Part shown: piece by piece, positions 1 through 6,674 of the stretch | Numbering within the stretch: the stretch's first letter is position 1 | Layout of the letters: each line of letters opens with the position of its first letter | Assembly (NCBI GenBank): GCA_934659475.1 | Contig: CAKUHX010000039.1 | Coordinates: 1 to 11,566, forward strand | Direction: 5' to 3' | From: an uncultured Oscillospiraceae bacterium | GTDB lineage: Bacteria > Bacillota > Clostridia > Oscillospirales > Oscillospiraceae | DNA: 11,566 nucleotides | Notes under the pieces: model-generated | Seen by the model: the letters and a program-made list of their open reading frames with translations, nothing else | Told to the model about the DNA's origin: nothing | Databases searched by the model: none | Translations under genes and position numbers: made by a program

Positions 1-39
1 CGCCGCAAAACGTCGGGCGGCGTGTATCGTTTGTAATAC

Positions 40-68
40 CCGTAGGGGCCGCCCCATGTGGCGGCCCG
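40..68 (+). repeat. Short hairpin repeat, CCGTAGGGG type, copy 1
   Basis: The unit starts with CCGTAGGGG. It forms a perfect 8-bp stem (GGGCCGCC at 46-53, GGCGGCCC at 60-67) around a 6-nt loop. Related units with the same opening motif and a variable GC-rich stem occur at 2199-2227 (reverse), 2252-2279 and 10754-10779 (reverse). All are intergenic, so this looks like a dispersed palindromic repeat. It has no T-tract and is probably not a terminator. Confidence 0.6.
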
Positions 69-84
69 TCCGTCCTGTTCAACG

Positions 85-134
85 CCCCCTCATCCGGCCC
101 TGCGGGCCACCTTTCCCCTCTGTGGGGGGAAGGC
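85..134. repeat. Double-hairpin intergenic repeat
   Basis: Two adjacent hairpins lie here. GGCCC (96-100) pairs with GGGCC (104-108) around TGC. CCTTTCCCC (110-118) pairs with GGGGGAAGG (125-133), with one G-T pair, around a 6-nt loop. The CCACCTT...AAGG layout is typical of dispersed intergenic repeats in GC-rich gut Clostridia; that comparison is from memory. No coding potential is seen from 1 to 201. Confidence 0.5.
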
Positions 135-154
135 TTGACGGGCGGTCATTTAGG

Positions 155-187
155 CATAAAAAGAGAGCACCTCTGTAAGAGGTGCTC
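155..187 (-). terminator. Intrinsic terminator of pta
   Basis: On the minus strand, GAGCACCTC, the 5-nt loop TTACA and GAGGTGCTC form a perfect 9-bp stem. It is followed by TCTTTTTA. It starts 14 bases after the pta stop codon, a classical rho-independent terminator for that gene. Confidence 0.9.
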
Positions 188-201
188 CCTTAAAGTTTAA
201 G

Positions 202-1176
202 TTACGCCAGAGCAGCGGTGATGATAGCCATGGAATAGACCTCCTGGGCGTTGCAGCCCCGGGACAGGTCGTTGATGGGGGCGTTCAGGCCCAGCAGGAT
301 GGGGCCGTAGGCATCGAAGTTGCCCAGACGCTGGGCGATCTTATAGCCGATGTTGCCGGCGTTGATGTCGGGGAAGATGAAGGTGTTGGCGTGGCCGCCG
401 ACGCTGTCGGTGATGTGCTTGGTGCGGGCCACGTTGGGGGAGACGGCGGCGTCGAACTGGAACTCGCCGCCGATGGGGGTCTCGGGCATGGCGGCCTTGG
501 CCTTCTCGCAGGCGTTGCGCATCTTGTCCACATCCTCGCCCTTGCCGGAGCCCAGAGTGGAGTAGCTCAGGAAGGCCACCTTGGGGTCGATGCCGAAGAT
601 CTTGGCGCAGGCCACGGTCTCCCGGCAGATCTCAACCAGCTCGTCCTCGTCGGGCTTGATGTTGATGGCGCAGTCGGCCATGGCCAGCACCTCGTTCTCG
701 CCGGTGGCGGAGGGGCGCACCATGATAAAGCAGGAGGACACGATCTTGTTGCCGGGCTTGGTCTTGATGAGCTGCAGCGCGGGGCGGACGGTGTCGGCGG
801 TGGAGTAGGTCGCGCCGCCCAGCAGGGCGTCGGCCTCGCCCATGGCCACCAGCATGGTGCCGAAATAGTTGCCCTTCTTCAGGGCGGCGCGGCAGTCGTC
901 AGCGGTCATCTTGCCCTTGCGCAGGGCCACCATCTTCTCCACCATCTCATCCATCTTCTCATAGTTCTCGGGGTCCACGATGATGGCGCCGCGGATGTTG
1001 AAGCCGCAGTTCTCGGCGGCGGCCTGGACCTCCTCGGGCTTGCCCACCAGCACAGGGGTCAGGAACGTACCGGACAGCAGGCGGGCGGACGCCTCCAGGA
1101 TACGGGAGTCGGTGCCCTCAGTGAACACGATCTTGCGGGGGTGGGCCTTCAGCATGTCGATCAGTTTTCCAAACAT
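202..1176 (-). CDS. pta: Phosphate acetyltransferase
   Basis: The enzyme interconverts acetyl-CoA and phosphate with acetyl phosphate and CoA. With acetate kinase this gives ATP from acetate fermentation; it is cytoplasmic. The 324-residue product has the length of the short, single-domain Pta class. Visible family blocks are the early KIVFTEG strand (15-21), ADALLGGATYSTADTVRPAL (115-134), FLSYSTLGSGKG (202-213), GGEFQFDAA (236-244), FIFPDINAGNIGYK (266-279) and NDLSRGC (302-308). The start at 1176 is chosen because AAGGA lies 9 bases upstream; an in-frame ATG at 1194 has no comparable site. No acetate kinase gene is next to it within the window, although the two are often adjacent. It is monocistronic here, with its own terminator and a candidate promoter. 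Phosphate butyryltransferase is the main alternative, but the length and the TADTVRPAL block favour Pta. Confidence 0.95.
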   Translation of the reverse strand: MFGKLIDMLKAHPRKIVFTEGTDSRILEASARLLSGTFLTPVLVGKPEEVQAAAENCGFNIRGAIIVDPENYEKMDEMVEKMVALRKGKMTADDCRAALKKGNYFGTMLVAMGEADALLGGATYSTADTVRPALQLIKTKPGNKIVSSCFIMVRPSATGENEVLAMADCAINIKPDEDELVEICRETVACAKIFGIDPKVAFLSYSTLGSGKGEDVDKMRNACEKAKAAMPETPIGGEFQFDAAVSPNVARTKHITDSVGGHANTFIFPDINAGNIGYKIAQRLGNFDAYGPILLGLNAPINDLSRGCNAQEVYSMAIITAALA

Positions 1177-1283
1177 GATAGTCGATCCTTCCATTTTTCA
1201 TTTTCCCGGCCGCGTTTTCGTTCCGTCCCCCGGGCGGGACAAAATGCGGCTTTGGGATGCTTATTGCAATTTTTCCGCTGACT

Positions 1284-1312
1284 ATGGTAGCATTTCCCGG
1301 CATAAAATGCAA
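1284..1312 (-). promoter_or_regulatory. Candidate pta promoter
   Basis: On the minus strand, TTGCAT (1307-1312) and TACCAT (1284-1289) are separated by exactly 17 bases. A TG one base before the -10 box makes it an extended -10. The leader before the pta start would be about 100 nt and contains a small hairpin (GTCCC...GGGAC). The spacer holds a GCATTT...AAATGC inverted repeat that could be a regulator site. The rest of 1177-1495 holds only the divergent promoter and dyads listed separately. Confidence 0.5.
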
Positions 1313-1408
1313 GTATTCCCGGGGGATCTTTTTTTGTTGTGCTGCCCCGGCGATCTGGTGAAAACTGCCAAAGGACGTGTTGCAGAGAACGAACGCCCTA
1401 ATTTTTTC

Positions 1409-1437
1409 TTTACATTATGTATTCTATCCGATATACT
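1409..1437 (+). promoter_or_regulatory. Promoter of the XRE regulator gene
   Basis: TTTACA (1409-1414) and TATACT (1432-1437), spaced by 17 bases, are a near-consensus sigma-A promoter. Transcription would start near 1444, giving a leader of about 50 nt. AT-rich sequence just upstream (from 1400) could help polymerase binding. It is divergent from pta. Confidence 0.8.
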
Positions 1438-1456
1438 ATGACTCTGTGTATAGGAT
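1426..1456. promoter_or_regulatory. Imperfect dyad over the -10 box and start site
   Basis: ATCC (1426-1429) plus TATAC (1432-1436) is complementary to GTATA (1448-1452) plus GGAT (1453-1456). Two bases bulge on the left, and 11 bases lie in the centre. Its position over the -10 box and predicted start site suits a repressor operator, possibly for autoregulation by the XRE protein encoded just downstream. The function is inferred from position only. Confidence 0.4.
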
Positions 1457-1458
1457 CT

Positions 1459-1474
1459 CCGCCCCGCGGGGCGG
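1459..1474. promoter_or_regulatory. 16-bp perfect palindrome in the XRE leader
   Basis: CCGCCCCGCGGGGCGG is a perfect 16-bp palindrome in the 5' leader, about 6 bases before the AAAGGAG ribosome binding site. It could be a second operator or an RNA hairpin affecting translation or mRNA stability. Confidence 0.45.
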
Positions 1475-1495
1475 CATAAAGGAGAGAGGACCGCT

Positions 1496-2182
1496 ATGAA
1501 TCCCGAATTTTCCCGCACTCTGTCCCTGCTGCGGCAGGAGAAAGGGGTCAGCCAGCGCAAGGCGGCCGATGCCCTGGGCATCTCCCAGGCCCTGCTCAGC
1601 CACTACGAAAACGGCATCCGGGAGCCCGGCCTGGCCTTCGTGGTCAAGGCCTGCGACTACTACTGCGTATCCGCCGACTACCTGCTGGGCCGCACCATGA
1701 CCCGGGACGGCACCACCATCGGCACCGAGGAGCTGTACGACCTGTCCCAGGAGAAGGGCAGCGCCGTCCGGGGCAGCGTGCTGGCCCTGCTGTCCAAAAA
1801 GCTGATCGTCAACTCCGTGGGGCTGCTGTTCGACCTGCTGGGCAAGACCGGCAGCCGCCAGGCCATCCGCGCCGCGGGGAACTACCTGTCCGCCGCGGTG
1901 TATAAGGTGTACCGCATGGTGTATCAGGCCGACCCGGCCAACAACCCGGAATTTTTCTCCCTGTCCCCCCGGCTGTTCGCCGCCGGCATCCCCGACGCCG
2001 ACATGAAGTGCAGCGAGGCCGAACTGGCCGAGGCTCTGGCCGCCCACAACAAGGAGAAGGGCCAGTGGCCCGCCATGGGCCACGACGACCTGGCCCGGGA
2101 GTACCCCGGCCTGTACCAGTCCCTGCTCCAGGTCATCCACTCCTGCGGCGAGCGTTTTCGCGGCCTGACCGGGCGGGAGTAA
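1496..2182 (+). CDS. XRE-family transcriptional regulator with uncharacterised C-terminal region
   Basis: The 228-residue protein begins with a classical XRE/Cro-C1 helix-turn-helix at about residues 6-65. Visible elements are LLRQEKGVSQRKAADALGIS, the recognition helix around QALLSHYENGIREPG, and a closing helix ending SADYLLG. This part should bind a DNA dyad as a dimer. Residues 66-228 are mainly helical with no metal-binding or enzymatic motif that I recognise; they may serve dimerisation or sensing. The start is supported by AAAGGAG and GAGAGGA just upstream. The gene has its own near-consensus promoter with dyads across it, which suggests autoregulation. It diverges from pta across a shared upstream region, so control of pta is possible but unproven. 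The 47 bases after the stop contain a hairpin without a T-tract, so its terminator is unclear. Confidence 0.85.
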   Translation: MNPEFSRTLSLLRQEKGVSQRKAADALGISQALLSHYENGIREPGLAFVVKACDYYCVSADYLLGRTMTRDGTTIGTEELYDLSQEKGSAVRGSVLALLSKKLIVNSVGLLFDLLGKTGSRQAIRAAGNYLSAAVYKVYRMVYQADPANNPEFFSLSPRLFAAGIPDADMKCSEAELAEALAAHNKEKGQWPAMGHDDLAREYPGLYQSLLQVIHSCGERFRGLTGRE

Positions 2183-2198
2183 GGGGCGGGACAGCAGA

Positions 2199-2227
2199 CG
2201 GGCGGATGAGGACATCCGCCCCTGCGG
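2199..2227 (-). repeat. Short hairpin repeat, CCGTAGGGG type, copy 2 (reverse)
   Basis: Read on the minus strand, it opens CCGCAGGGGCGG, one base from the CCGTAGGGG motif. It has a perfect 9-bp stem (GGGCGGATG at 2200-2208 with CATCCGCCC at 2213-2221) and a 4-nt loop. It follows the XRE stop by 16 bases. It lacks a U-tract, so it is better read as a repeat than as an intrinsic terminator. Confidence 0.5.
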
Positions 2228-2251
2228 CGCATAGCATACGTTATTGCAATT

Positions 2252-2279
2252 CCGTAGGGCGCGACGACCCGGCGCGCCG
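2252..2279 (+). repeat. Short hairpin repeat, CCGTAGGGG type, copy 3 (diverged)
   Basis: It begins CCGTAGGGC. GGCGCG (2258-2263) pairs with CGCGCC (2273-2278) around a 9-nt loop. The opening motif matches copies 1 and 4, while the stem sequence differs. It directly abuts the larger hairpin array starting at 2286. Confidence 0.45.
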
Positions 2280-2285
2280 CAAGAA

Positions 2286-2510
2286 CGCCCCCCTTGTGAA
2301 AGGGGGGCGGGCCACGAAGTGACGGGGGGATCCTAACGAAAGCCATCTTCGGGATCCCCCAGTCTCGTCCTCGCAAAGTCCACTCCACTCGGGACGCCCA
2401 GGCGCGGGCATCCCTCGCTGCGTTTCCTTGCTCGTCCTCTCCCCAACAAAGCCTTCGGCTTTGCCGGGGACCCCATATTGGGCGGTGCCAGCCCCCTTTG
2501 GTAAGGGGGC
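2286..2510. mobile_element. MITE-like array of hairpins, no coding capacity
   Basis: About 225 bp consists almost entirely of consecutive hairpins. They are CGCCCCCCTT/AAGGGGGGCG (2286-2309), GGGGGATCC/GGATCCCCC (2325-2360), GGGACGCCC/GGGCATCCC with one mismatch (2391-2414), a long stem TCCCC..CAAAGCC/GGCTTTG..GGGGA (2440-2470), and GCCCCCTT/AAGGGGGC (2491-2510). The two outer hairpins are alike in inverted orientation and are each followed inward by a G/C-rich block, resembling degenerate terminal inverted repeats. There is no transposase and no convincing ORF. It could be a non-autonomous mobile element or a repeat composite. Within 2183-2564 I see nothing else beyond the short repeats and the HD gene's ribosome binding site. 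Confidence 0.5.
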
Positions 2511-2564
2511 CTTAAGACGGGCGCATCGCTCATCGATATCTATCAAACAACAGGAGGGACCCCT

Positions 2565-3149
2565 ATGTCCTGCAAAGAGGAATTTATCGAAATTTTCAAG
2601 GCCAACATCCACCGGGAGGGGGCAGACAAGCTGCTGGACTACCTGGAGAACAAGAGCGACTTCTTCACCTGTCCCGCCTCCGCCCGGTACCACGGCTCCT
2701 ACGAGGGCGGCCTGTGCGAGCACAGCCTGAACGTATACCACTGCCTGGTGGACTATCTCCAGCGGGAGCGGGTGCAGGAGCTGTACGGCCTGGAGTACAG
2801 CGACGAGACCATCGCCCTGGTGGCCCTGCTCCACGACGCCTGCAAGATCGGCTGCTACAAAAAGGGCTTCCGCAACGTGAAAAACGACGCCACCGGCCAG
2901 TGGGAGCGGGTGCCCACCTACACCTTCGACGACCCCCTGCCCTACGGCCACGGGGAGAAGAGCGTGTACATCGTCAACGGCTTCGTCCGCCTGTCCCGAG
3001 AGGAGGCCATGGCCATCCGCTGGCACATGGGCTTCTCCGGCCCGGAGGATGCCCGCACCGTGGGCCAGGCGTTCCAGAAGTACCCCCTGGCCTTCGCCCT
3101 GGCCACGGCGGATGCCGAGGCCGCCTACTTCCTGGAGAGGGAGGAGTGA
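2565..3149 (+). CDS. Stand-alone HD-domain phosphohydrolase
   Basis: The 194-residue protein has the ordered metal-ligand set of an HD-superfamily hydrolase. His53 lies in GGLCEHS, His90-Asp91 in LLHDACK, His129 in YGHGEK, His154 in RWHMG and Asp183 in TADAE. It should be a metal-dependent phosphohydrolase, perhaps on a nucleotide or nucleic acid. The arrangement around HGSYEGGLCEH recalls the HD part of YhaM-like 3'-5' exoribonucleases, but there is no OB-fold nucleic-acid-binding domain, so the substrate is unknown. There is no signal peptide; it is cytoplasmic. AGGAGG lies 7 bases before the start. It follows the hairpin array, and I found no convincing promoter. The next gene has its own promoter, so the two need not be one operon. 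Confidence 0.85.
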   Translation: MSCKEEFIEIFKANIHREGADKLLDYLENKSDFFTCPASARYHGSYEGGLCEHSLNVYHCLVDYLQRERVQELYGLEYSDETIALVALLHDACKIGCYKKGFRNVKNDATGQWERVPTYTFDDPLPYGHGEKSVYIVNGFVRLSREEAMAIRWHMGFSGPEDARTVGQAFQKYPLAFALATADAEAAYFLEREE

Positions 3150-3151
3150 CC

Positions 3152-3180
3152 TTGCCCCGCCGCCCCCGCCGTGGTACAAT
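3152..3180 (+). promoter_or_regulatory. Promoter of the PPIase lipoprotein gene
   Basis: TTGCCC (3152-3157) and TACAAT (3175-3180) are separated by 17 bases. A TG one base before the -10 box makes it an extended -10. It starts 2 bases after the HD stop codon, giving a short leader of about 24 nt before the gene at 3211. Confidence 0.75.
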
Positions 3181-3210
3181 GGCCTTAGAAATGAAAGGAG
3201 TTTTGACCCT

Positions 3211-4449
3211 ATGAATATGAAGCGCTTTGGGGCGCTGGCCCTGTGTGCCGCCCTGTCCCTGTCCCTGCTGGCCGGCTGCAAGTCCGGCGATCCCGCCGGC
3301 AGCTCCTCCGACCGCAGCAGTTCCTCCTCTTCCGGCTCCTCCAGCCAGACGGAGGAGCCCACCCTGGATCTCACCGGAGTGACCGATCCCTATCTGGCCA
3401 CGGCGGGCGTTGCCGGGGACACAGTGGTGGCCCAGGCCGGCGGGGTGGACATCACCGCCGCCCAGTGGCTCCAGTGGGCGGCCTCCTACGCCGACCAATA
3501 CGCCCAGTATTTCGGCTCCGACCTGCCCTGGGATCAGGACGACGGCTCCGGCACTATGGAGGACGCCATCAAGGAGGCCGCCCTGCAGATGGCCCAGCTG
3601 TACGCCCTGCTGCCCGGCGAGGCCGCCCGTGAGGGCGTGGCCGTGGACGACAGCCAGCTGGCCGAGGACGAGGCCAGCCTGGACAAGATGGCGGAGGATC
3701 TGGGCGGCGATGAAATGGCCCAGCACTACCTGTGGCAGATCCCCCTGACCCGGCAGTCCTATCTGGACATGCGCCTGTCCGCCATGGCCTCCGGCGCCAT
3801 TCAGGAGGCCCGCTACGGCGAAAACGGCGCCCAGCGGCCCACCGATGCCCAGGTTCTGGCCTACGCCACCGACGAGTTGGGCATCGCCTACCGGGTAAAG
3901 CACATCCTGCTGACCACTGTGGATACCTCCAAGCCCCTCACCGATGAGGACGGCAAGTACACCGGGGAGTATGAGCCCCTGGACGAGGCCACCGTGGCGG
4001 AGAAGCGGAAGCTGGCCGAGGACATTCTGGCCCAGCTGGAGGGCAGCAGCGACCCTGTGGCCCTCTTCGACGACCTGATGCACCAGTACAGCGAGGACAC
4101 CGGCCTGTCCTCCAACCCCGACGGCTACGACGCCCAGGAGGGCCAGATGGTGGAGCCCTTCGAGAAGGCCTCTCTGGCCCTGAAGGAGGGGGAGTTCAGC
4201 GGGATCGTGGAGAGCGCCTTCGGCTATCACATCATCCTGCGCCTGCCCATCATCGCTGACAACTACCGGGACGACTATGTGACCTACCTGATGACCCAGG
4301 ACAACGAGAAGCTGCTGGACAGCGACCCCGCGGCCACCAACGAGGTGTACGACTCCATGGATCTGAAGGCCTTTTACGAGAACCTGACCGCCCTGCGCAA
4401 CACCGTGGCCCAGGAGCTGGCCGCCGTCGAGACCGAGACCGGCGGCTGA
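3211..4449 (+). CDS. PrsA/SurA-like parvulin peptidyl-prolyl isomerase lipoprotein
   Basis: The 412-residue product starts with a lipoprotein signal peptide ending in lipobox LLAGC, so Cys23 should be lipidated and anchor it outside the membrane. A Ser/Gly-rich linker follows (about 30-47). Residues 70-210 are a helical chaperone-like region. A parvulin rotamase domain spans about 215-350, from YRVKHILL (217-224) to a final FGYHIILRLP block (337-346). A helical tail follows. The role is folding of secreted or surface proteins by cis-trans proline isomerisation. The start at 3211 is chosen because AAAGGAG lies 10 bases upstream and the signal peptide begins there; the reading frame is open further upstream, but that part overlaps the HD gene. 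A second ATG at 3217 is also possible. The gene has its own promoter and is followed by a strong terminator. The product is longer than the classical PrsA (about 290 residues). Confidence 0.88.
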   Translation: MNMKRFGALALCAALSLSLLAGCKSGDPAGSSSDRSSSSSSGSSSQTEEPTLDLTGVTDPYLATAGVAGDTVVAQAGGVDITAAQWLQWAASYADQYAQYFGSDLPWDQDDGSGTMEDAIKEAALQMAQLYALLPGEAAREGVAVDDSQLAEDEASLDKMAEDLGGDEMAQHYLWQIPLTRQSYLDMRLSAMASGAIQEARYGENGAQRPTDAQVLAYATDELGIAYRVKHILLTTVDTSKPLTDEDGKYTGEYEPLDEATVAEKRKLAEDILAQLEGSSDPVALFDDLMHQYSEDTGLSSNPDGYDAQEGQMVEPFEKASLALKEGEFSGIVESAFGYHIILRLPIIADNYRDDYVTYLMTQDNEKLLDSDPAATNEVYDSMDLKAFYENLTALRNTVAQELAAVETETGG

Positions 4450-4465
4450 GCCGCCCCCATACAGC

Positions 4466-4514
4466 AAACACGCCCCCGCCGCCGGCGATGCCGGCAGCGG
4501 GGGCGTGTTTTGTT
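4466..4514. terminator. Strong, probably bidirectional terminator between convergent genes
   Basis: AAACACGCCCCCGC (4466-4479) pairs perfectly with GCGGGGGCGTGTTT (4497-4510). A second 6-bp stem (GCCGGC, GAT, GCCGGC) is nested inside. On the plus strand the stem ends in TTTTGTT, which suits the PPIase gene. The leftward transporter genes end at 4580 and would meet the same hairpin, with a weaker T-tract on that side. Confidence 0.88.
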
Positions 4515-4579
4515 GGGAGCAGGAGGCATAGCGCGGCGCACTTTGCGGCGGCGGGACGGGGGGCGGGCAGGGAGCGGAT

Positions 4580-5572
4580 CTACCGCTCCTCCCGGAAGTA
4601 GTTCAGGCCCAGGGAGGCGGGGGCGCCGCTGCTGCCGCTCTTTTTCATGGAGGAGCCCACCAGCACCAGAGCGGTGATGAGGAAAGGCAGGGCCTGATAC
4701 AGCTGAGAGGGGATGGCGGCCAGCCAGCCCAGCGTCTCCGGAAAGGCGGCGGCCAGACCGCCGCCGGACACCCGCAGGGTGTTGAAAAAGCCGAACACAA
4801 AGGTGCCCAGGATGGCCAGAGCGGGGTTCCAGTTGGCGAAGATCACCAGGGCCACCGCGATCCAGCCGTAGCCGTTGATCCAGCACCCGCTGGAGAAGGA
4901 GCCGGACATGTTCAGCCCCATGTAGTACCCGCCCACGCCCATGATGGCGCAGCCGATGCAGATGTGGATGTACTTATACCGCTTGATGTTGATGCCCACG
5001 GAGTCGGCGGCGGCGGGATCCTCGCCGATGGAGCGCAGGCACAGGCCGGCGCGGGTGCGGCTGAGATACAGCTGTGAGACCACGGCCACCACCACCGCCA
5101 GATAGACCAGCAGGTTGTGGGTGAACAGGCCCTGGCCCACCACTGGCAGCCCGGACAGCCCGGGGATGGGGAGGTCCGCAAAGCCGTTCTTGATGCTGGG
5201 GTAGTCCCCCATAGCGGGCCAGGACACGGCTTTCACCGCGTTGCCCACAAAGAAGTACACACCCAGGCCGAAGGTGGTCATGGTCAGGCCGGTGATGTTC
5301 TGGTTTGCCTGAAGGGACACGGTGAGCCATGCGAACAGCAGGCCGCACAGGGCCCCGCACAGGGCGGCGGTGAGAATACCCACGGCCATGGAGTTGGCCC
5401 AGCAGCCCACGATGTAGCCGAAGATGGCTCCCACGGCCATGATGCCCTCAACGCCCAGATTCAGGCTGCCGGACTTTTCCACATAGATCTCCCCCACGGT
5501 GCCGTACAGCAGGGGGATGTTGTACACCACGATATTGTGGAGGAACGAGGTGATAACAGCGGTCTTATCCAT
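4580..5572 (-). CDS. BMP-type purine ABC importer, permease subunit 2 (NupQ/YufQ-like)
   Basis: This 330-residue integral membrane protein belongs to the BPD_transp_2 (RbsC/LivHM-like) permease family. Characteristic blocks are EKSGSLNLGVEGIM (32-45), a variant of the family's NIGLEGIM, then GLCLRSIGEDPAAADSVGIN in the cytoplasmic coupling loop and GYGWIAVALVIFANWNP in a late membrane segment. About eight to ten hydrophobic segments are visible. It pairs with the other permease to form the channel driven by the ATPase. The start codon directly follows the stop of the preceding permease gene (TAA then ATG), with AAGGAGG 8 bases upstream inside that gene, implying translational coupling. It is the last gene of the leftward unit. 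The closest characterised relatives are the B. subtilis guanosine importer NupNOPQ and similar purine nucleoside systems. Confidence 0.9.
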   Translation of the reverse strand: MDKTAVITSFLHNIVVYNIPLLYGTVGEIYVEKSGSLNLGVEGIMAVGAIFGYIVGCWANSMAVGILTAALCGALCGLLFAWLTVSLQANQNITGLTMTTFGLGVYFFVGNAVKAVSWPAMGDYPSIKNGFADLPIPGLSGLPVVGQGLFTHNLLVYLAVVVAVVSQLYLSRTRAGLCLRSIGEDPAAADSVGINIKRYKYIHICIGCAIMGVGGYYMGLNMSGSFSSGCWINGYGWIAVALVIFANWNPALAILGTFVFGFFNTLRVSGGGLAAAFPETLGWLAAIPSQLYQALPFLITALVLVGSSMKKSGSSGAPASLGLNYFREER

Positions 5573-6673
5573 TTATTTGCCCTCCTTCCCGGCGCGGACC
5601 AGCTTGAAGCGGATCATAAAATCGGCGGCCAGCACCAGAAACAGGATCACGCCCTGCAGCATATTGGCAAAGCTGGAGTCCACCCGGGAGAAGGTGGCCG
5701 CCGCCACGGTGGAGCCGTAGTGCAGCATACTGATCAGGGCGGACACCAGGAAGATCACCCCGGTGTTCAGCTTGGCCAGCCAGGCCACGATGATGCCCGT
5801 CCAGCCCACGTCGTTGGTGATGGAGGTGGACAGGATGCCCACGGTGCCCACCTTGAAGGCGGCGGCCAGGCCGATCAGGCAGGCGGACAGGAACACCGTG
5901 CGCAGCACGATGCGGCTGACCTTCATGCCCGCGTACCGGGCGGAGCCGGGGCTGTCCCCCACCACGGCGATCTCATAGCCGTGCTTGGTGTACTTCAAGT
6001 ACAGGTACAGCAGCACACCGATGACAAAGGCCAGGATGACGCACAGGTTCAGGTCGAATTTGCCGATCGCGAACTTGGGGAAGGCGACGATCTTGCCGAA
6101 GGAGGCGAAGGTGGGCCGGGCGGACTGCTCGCTGAGGAAGAAGTTCCAGTCGGCCTTGGTCTCCGCGATATAGGTGAGAAAGTACAGGGCGATGTAGTTG
6201 AGCATCAGGGTCAGCAGCGTCTCGTTCGTGCCGAACTTCACCTTCAGCGCCGCGGCCAGCACGCCGTACAGCCCGGCGCATGCCATGGCCGCCAGACACA
6301 TGAGCATCAGGGCCGCCCCGCTGCCCAGAACGGGTCCGGCCTTAAAGGCCACCGCCGCCGCGGCCACCGAGCCCACGATGAACTGCCCCTCGCCCCCGAT
6401 GTTCCAGAAGCGCATCTTAAAGGCCAGCGACAGGGCGGAGGCGGTGATGGCCAGGGGGACAAAGACGTTCAGATAGTTCTCAAAGGTCTTATAGGCGATC
6501 TTGTTGCCCACCATGCCCATGGTGAACATGCGGTAGTAGTATTCCAGAGGGCTGACCCCCAGAGCCAGCAGCAGGCAGCCGCCGATGGCCAGAGCCACGG
6601 CCACGGCCAGAAGGTAGAACAGAAGCTGCTTCCACCAGGGACAGCTGTCCCGCTTGACCACATGAAAGCGCAT
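5573..6673 (-). CDS. BMP-type purine ABC importer, permease subunit 1 (NupP/YufP-like)
   Basis: The 366-residue membrane protein is the larger permease partner of the importer. The diagnostic blocks are FKMRFWNIGGEGQ (the family NIGGEGQ motif), FGTNETLLTLMLNYIA, and HGYEIAVVGDSPGSARYAGM in the cytoplasmic loop expected to contact the ATPase. Multiple hydrophobic helices run along the protein, after a short basic N-terminus. The start at 6673 is chosen over an in-frame upstream codon at 6781. It lies one base after the ATPase stop codon and is preceded by AGGAGGGG; the longer form would overlap the ATPase by over 100 bases and add a non-membrane Pro/Arg-rich stretch. The one-base gaps on both sides show a tightly coupled ATPase-permease-permease operon. 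The substrate, purine nucleoside or base, is inferred from family and riboswitch context. Confidence 0.9.
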   Translation of the reverse strand: MRFHVVKRDSCPWWKQLLFYLLAVAVALAIGGCLLLALGVSPLEYYYRMFTMGMVGNKIAYKTFENYLNVFVPLAITASALSLAFKMRFWNIGGEGQFIVGSVAAAAVAFKAGPVLGSGAALMLMCLAAMACAGLYGVLAAALKVKFGTNETLLTLMLNYIALYFLTYIAETKADWNFFLSEQSARPTFASFGKIVAFPKFAIGKFDLNLCVILAFVIGVLLYLYLKYTKHGYEIAVVGDSPGSARYAGMKVSRIVLRTVFLSACLIGLAAAFKVGTVGILSTSITNDVGWTGIIVAWLAKLNTGVIFLVSALISMLHYGSTVAAATFSRVDSSFANMLQGVILFLVLAADFMIRFKLVRAGKEGK

Positions 6674-6674
6674 C

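Noticed and set aside
391..1281. Long plus-strand reading frame opposite pta
   Set aside because: It is antisense to a clear pta gene and its translation is a Gly/His/Leu/Val-rich shadow caused by high GC.
2200..2221. Hairpin after the XRE gene as its terminator
   Set aside because: The stem is perfect but followed by CTGCGGCGC rather than a T-tract, and it matches the dispersed repeat family.
2511..2546. Promoter for the HD gene (TTAAGA-17-GATATC)
   Set aside because: Both boxes are weak and the match could be chance next to the repeat element.
2241..3374. 377-codon minus-strand frame over the hairpin array and HD gene
   Set aside because: It crosses the repeat element and is antisense to the HD hydrolase, with no recognisable domain.
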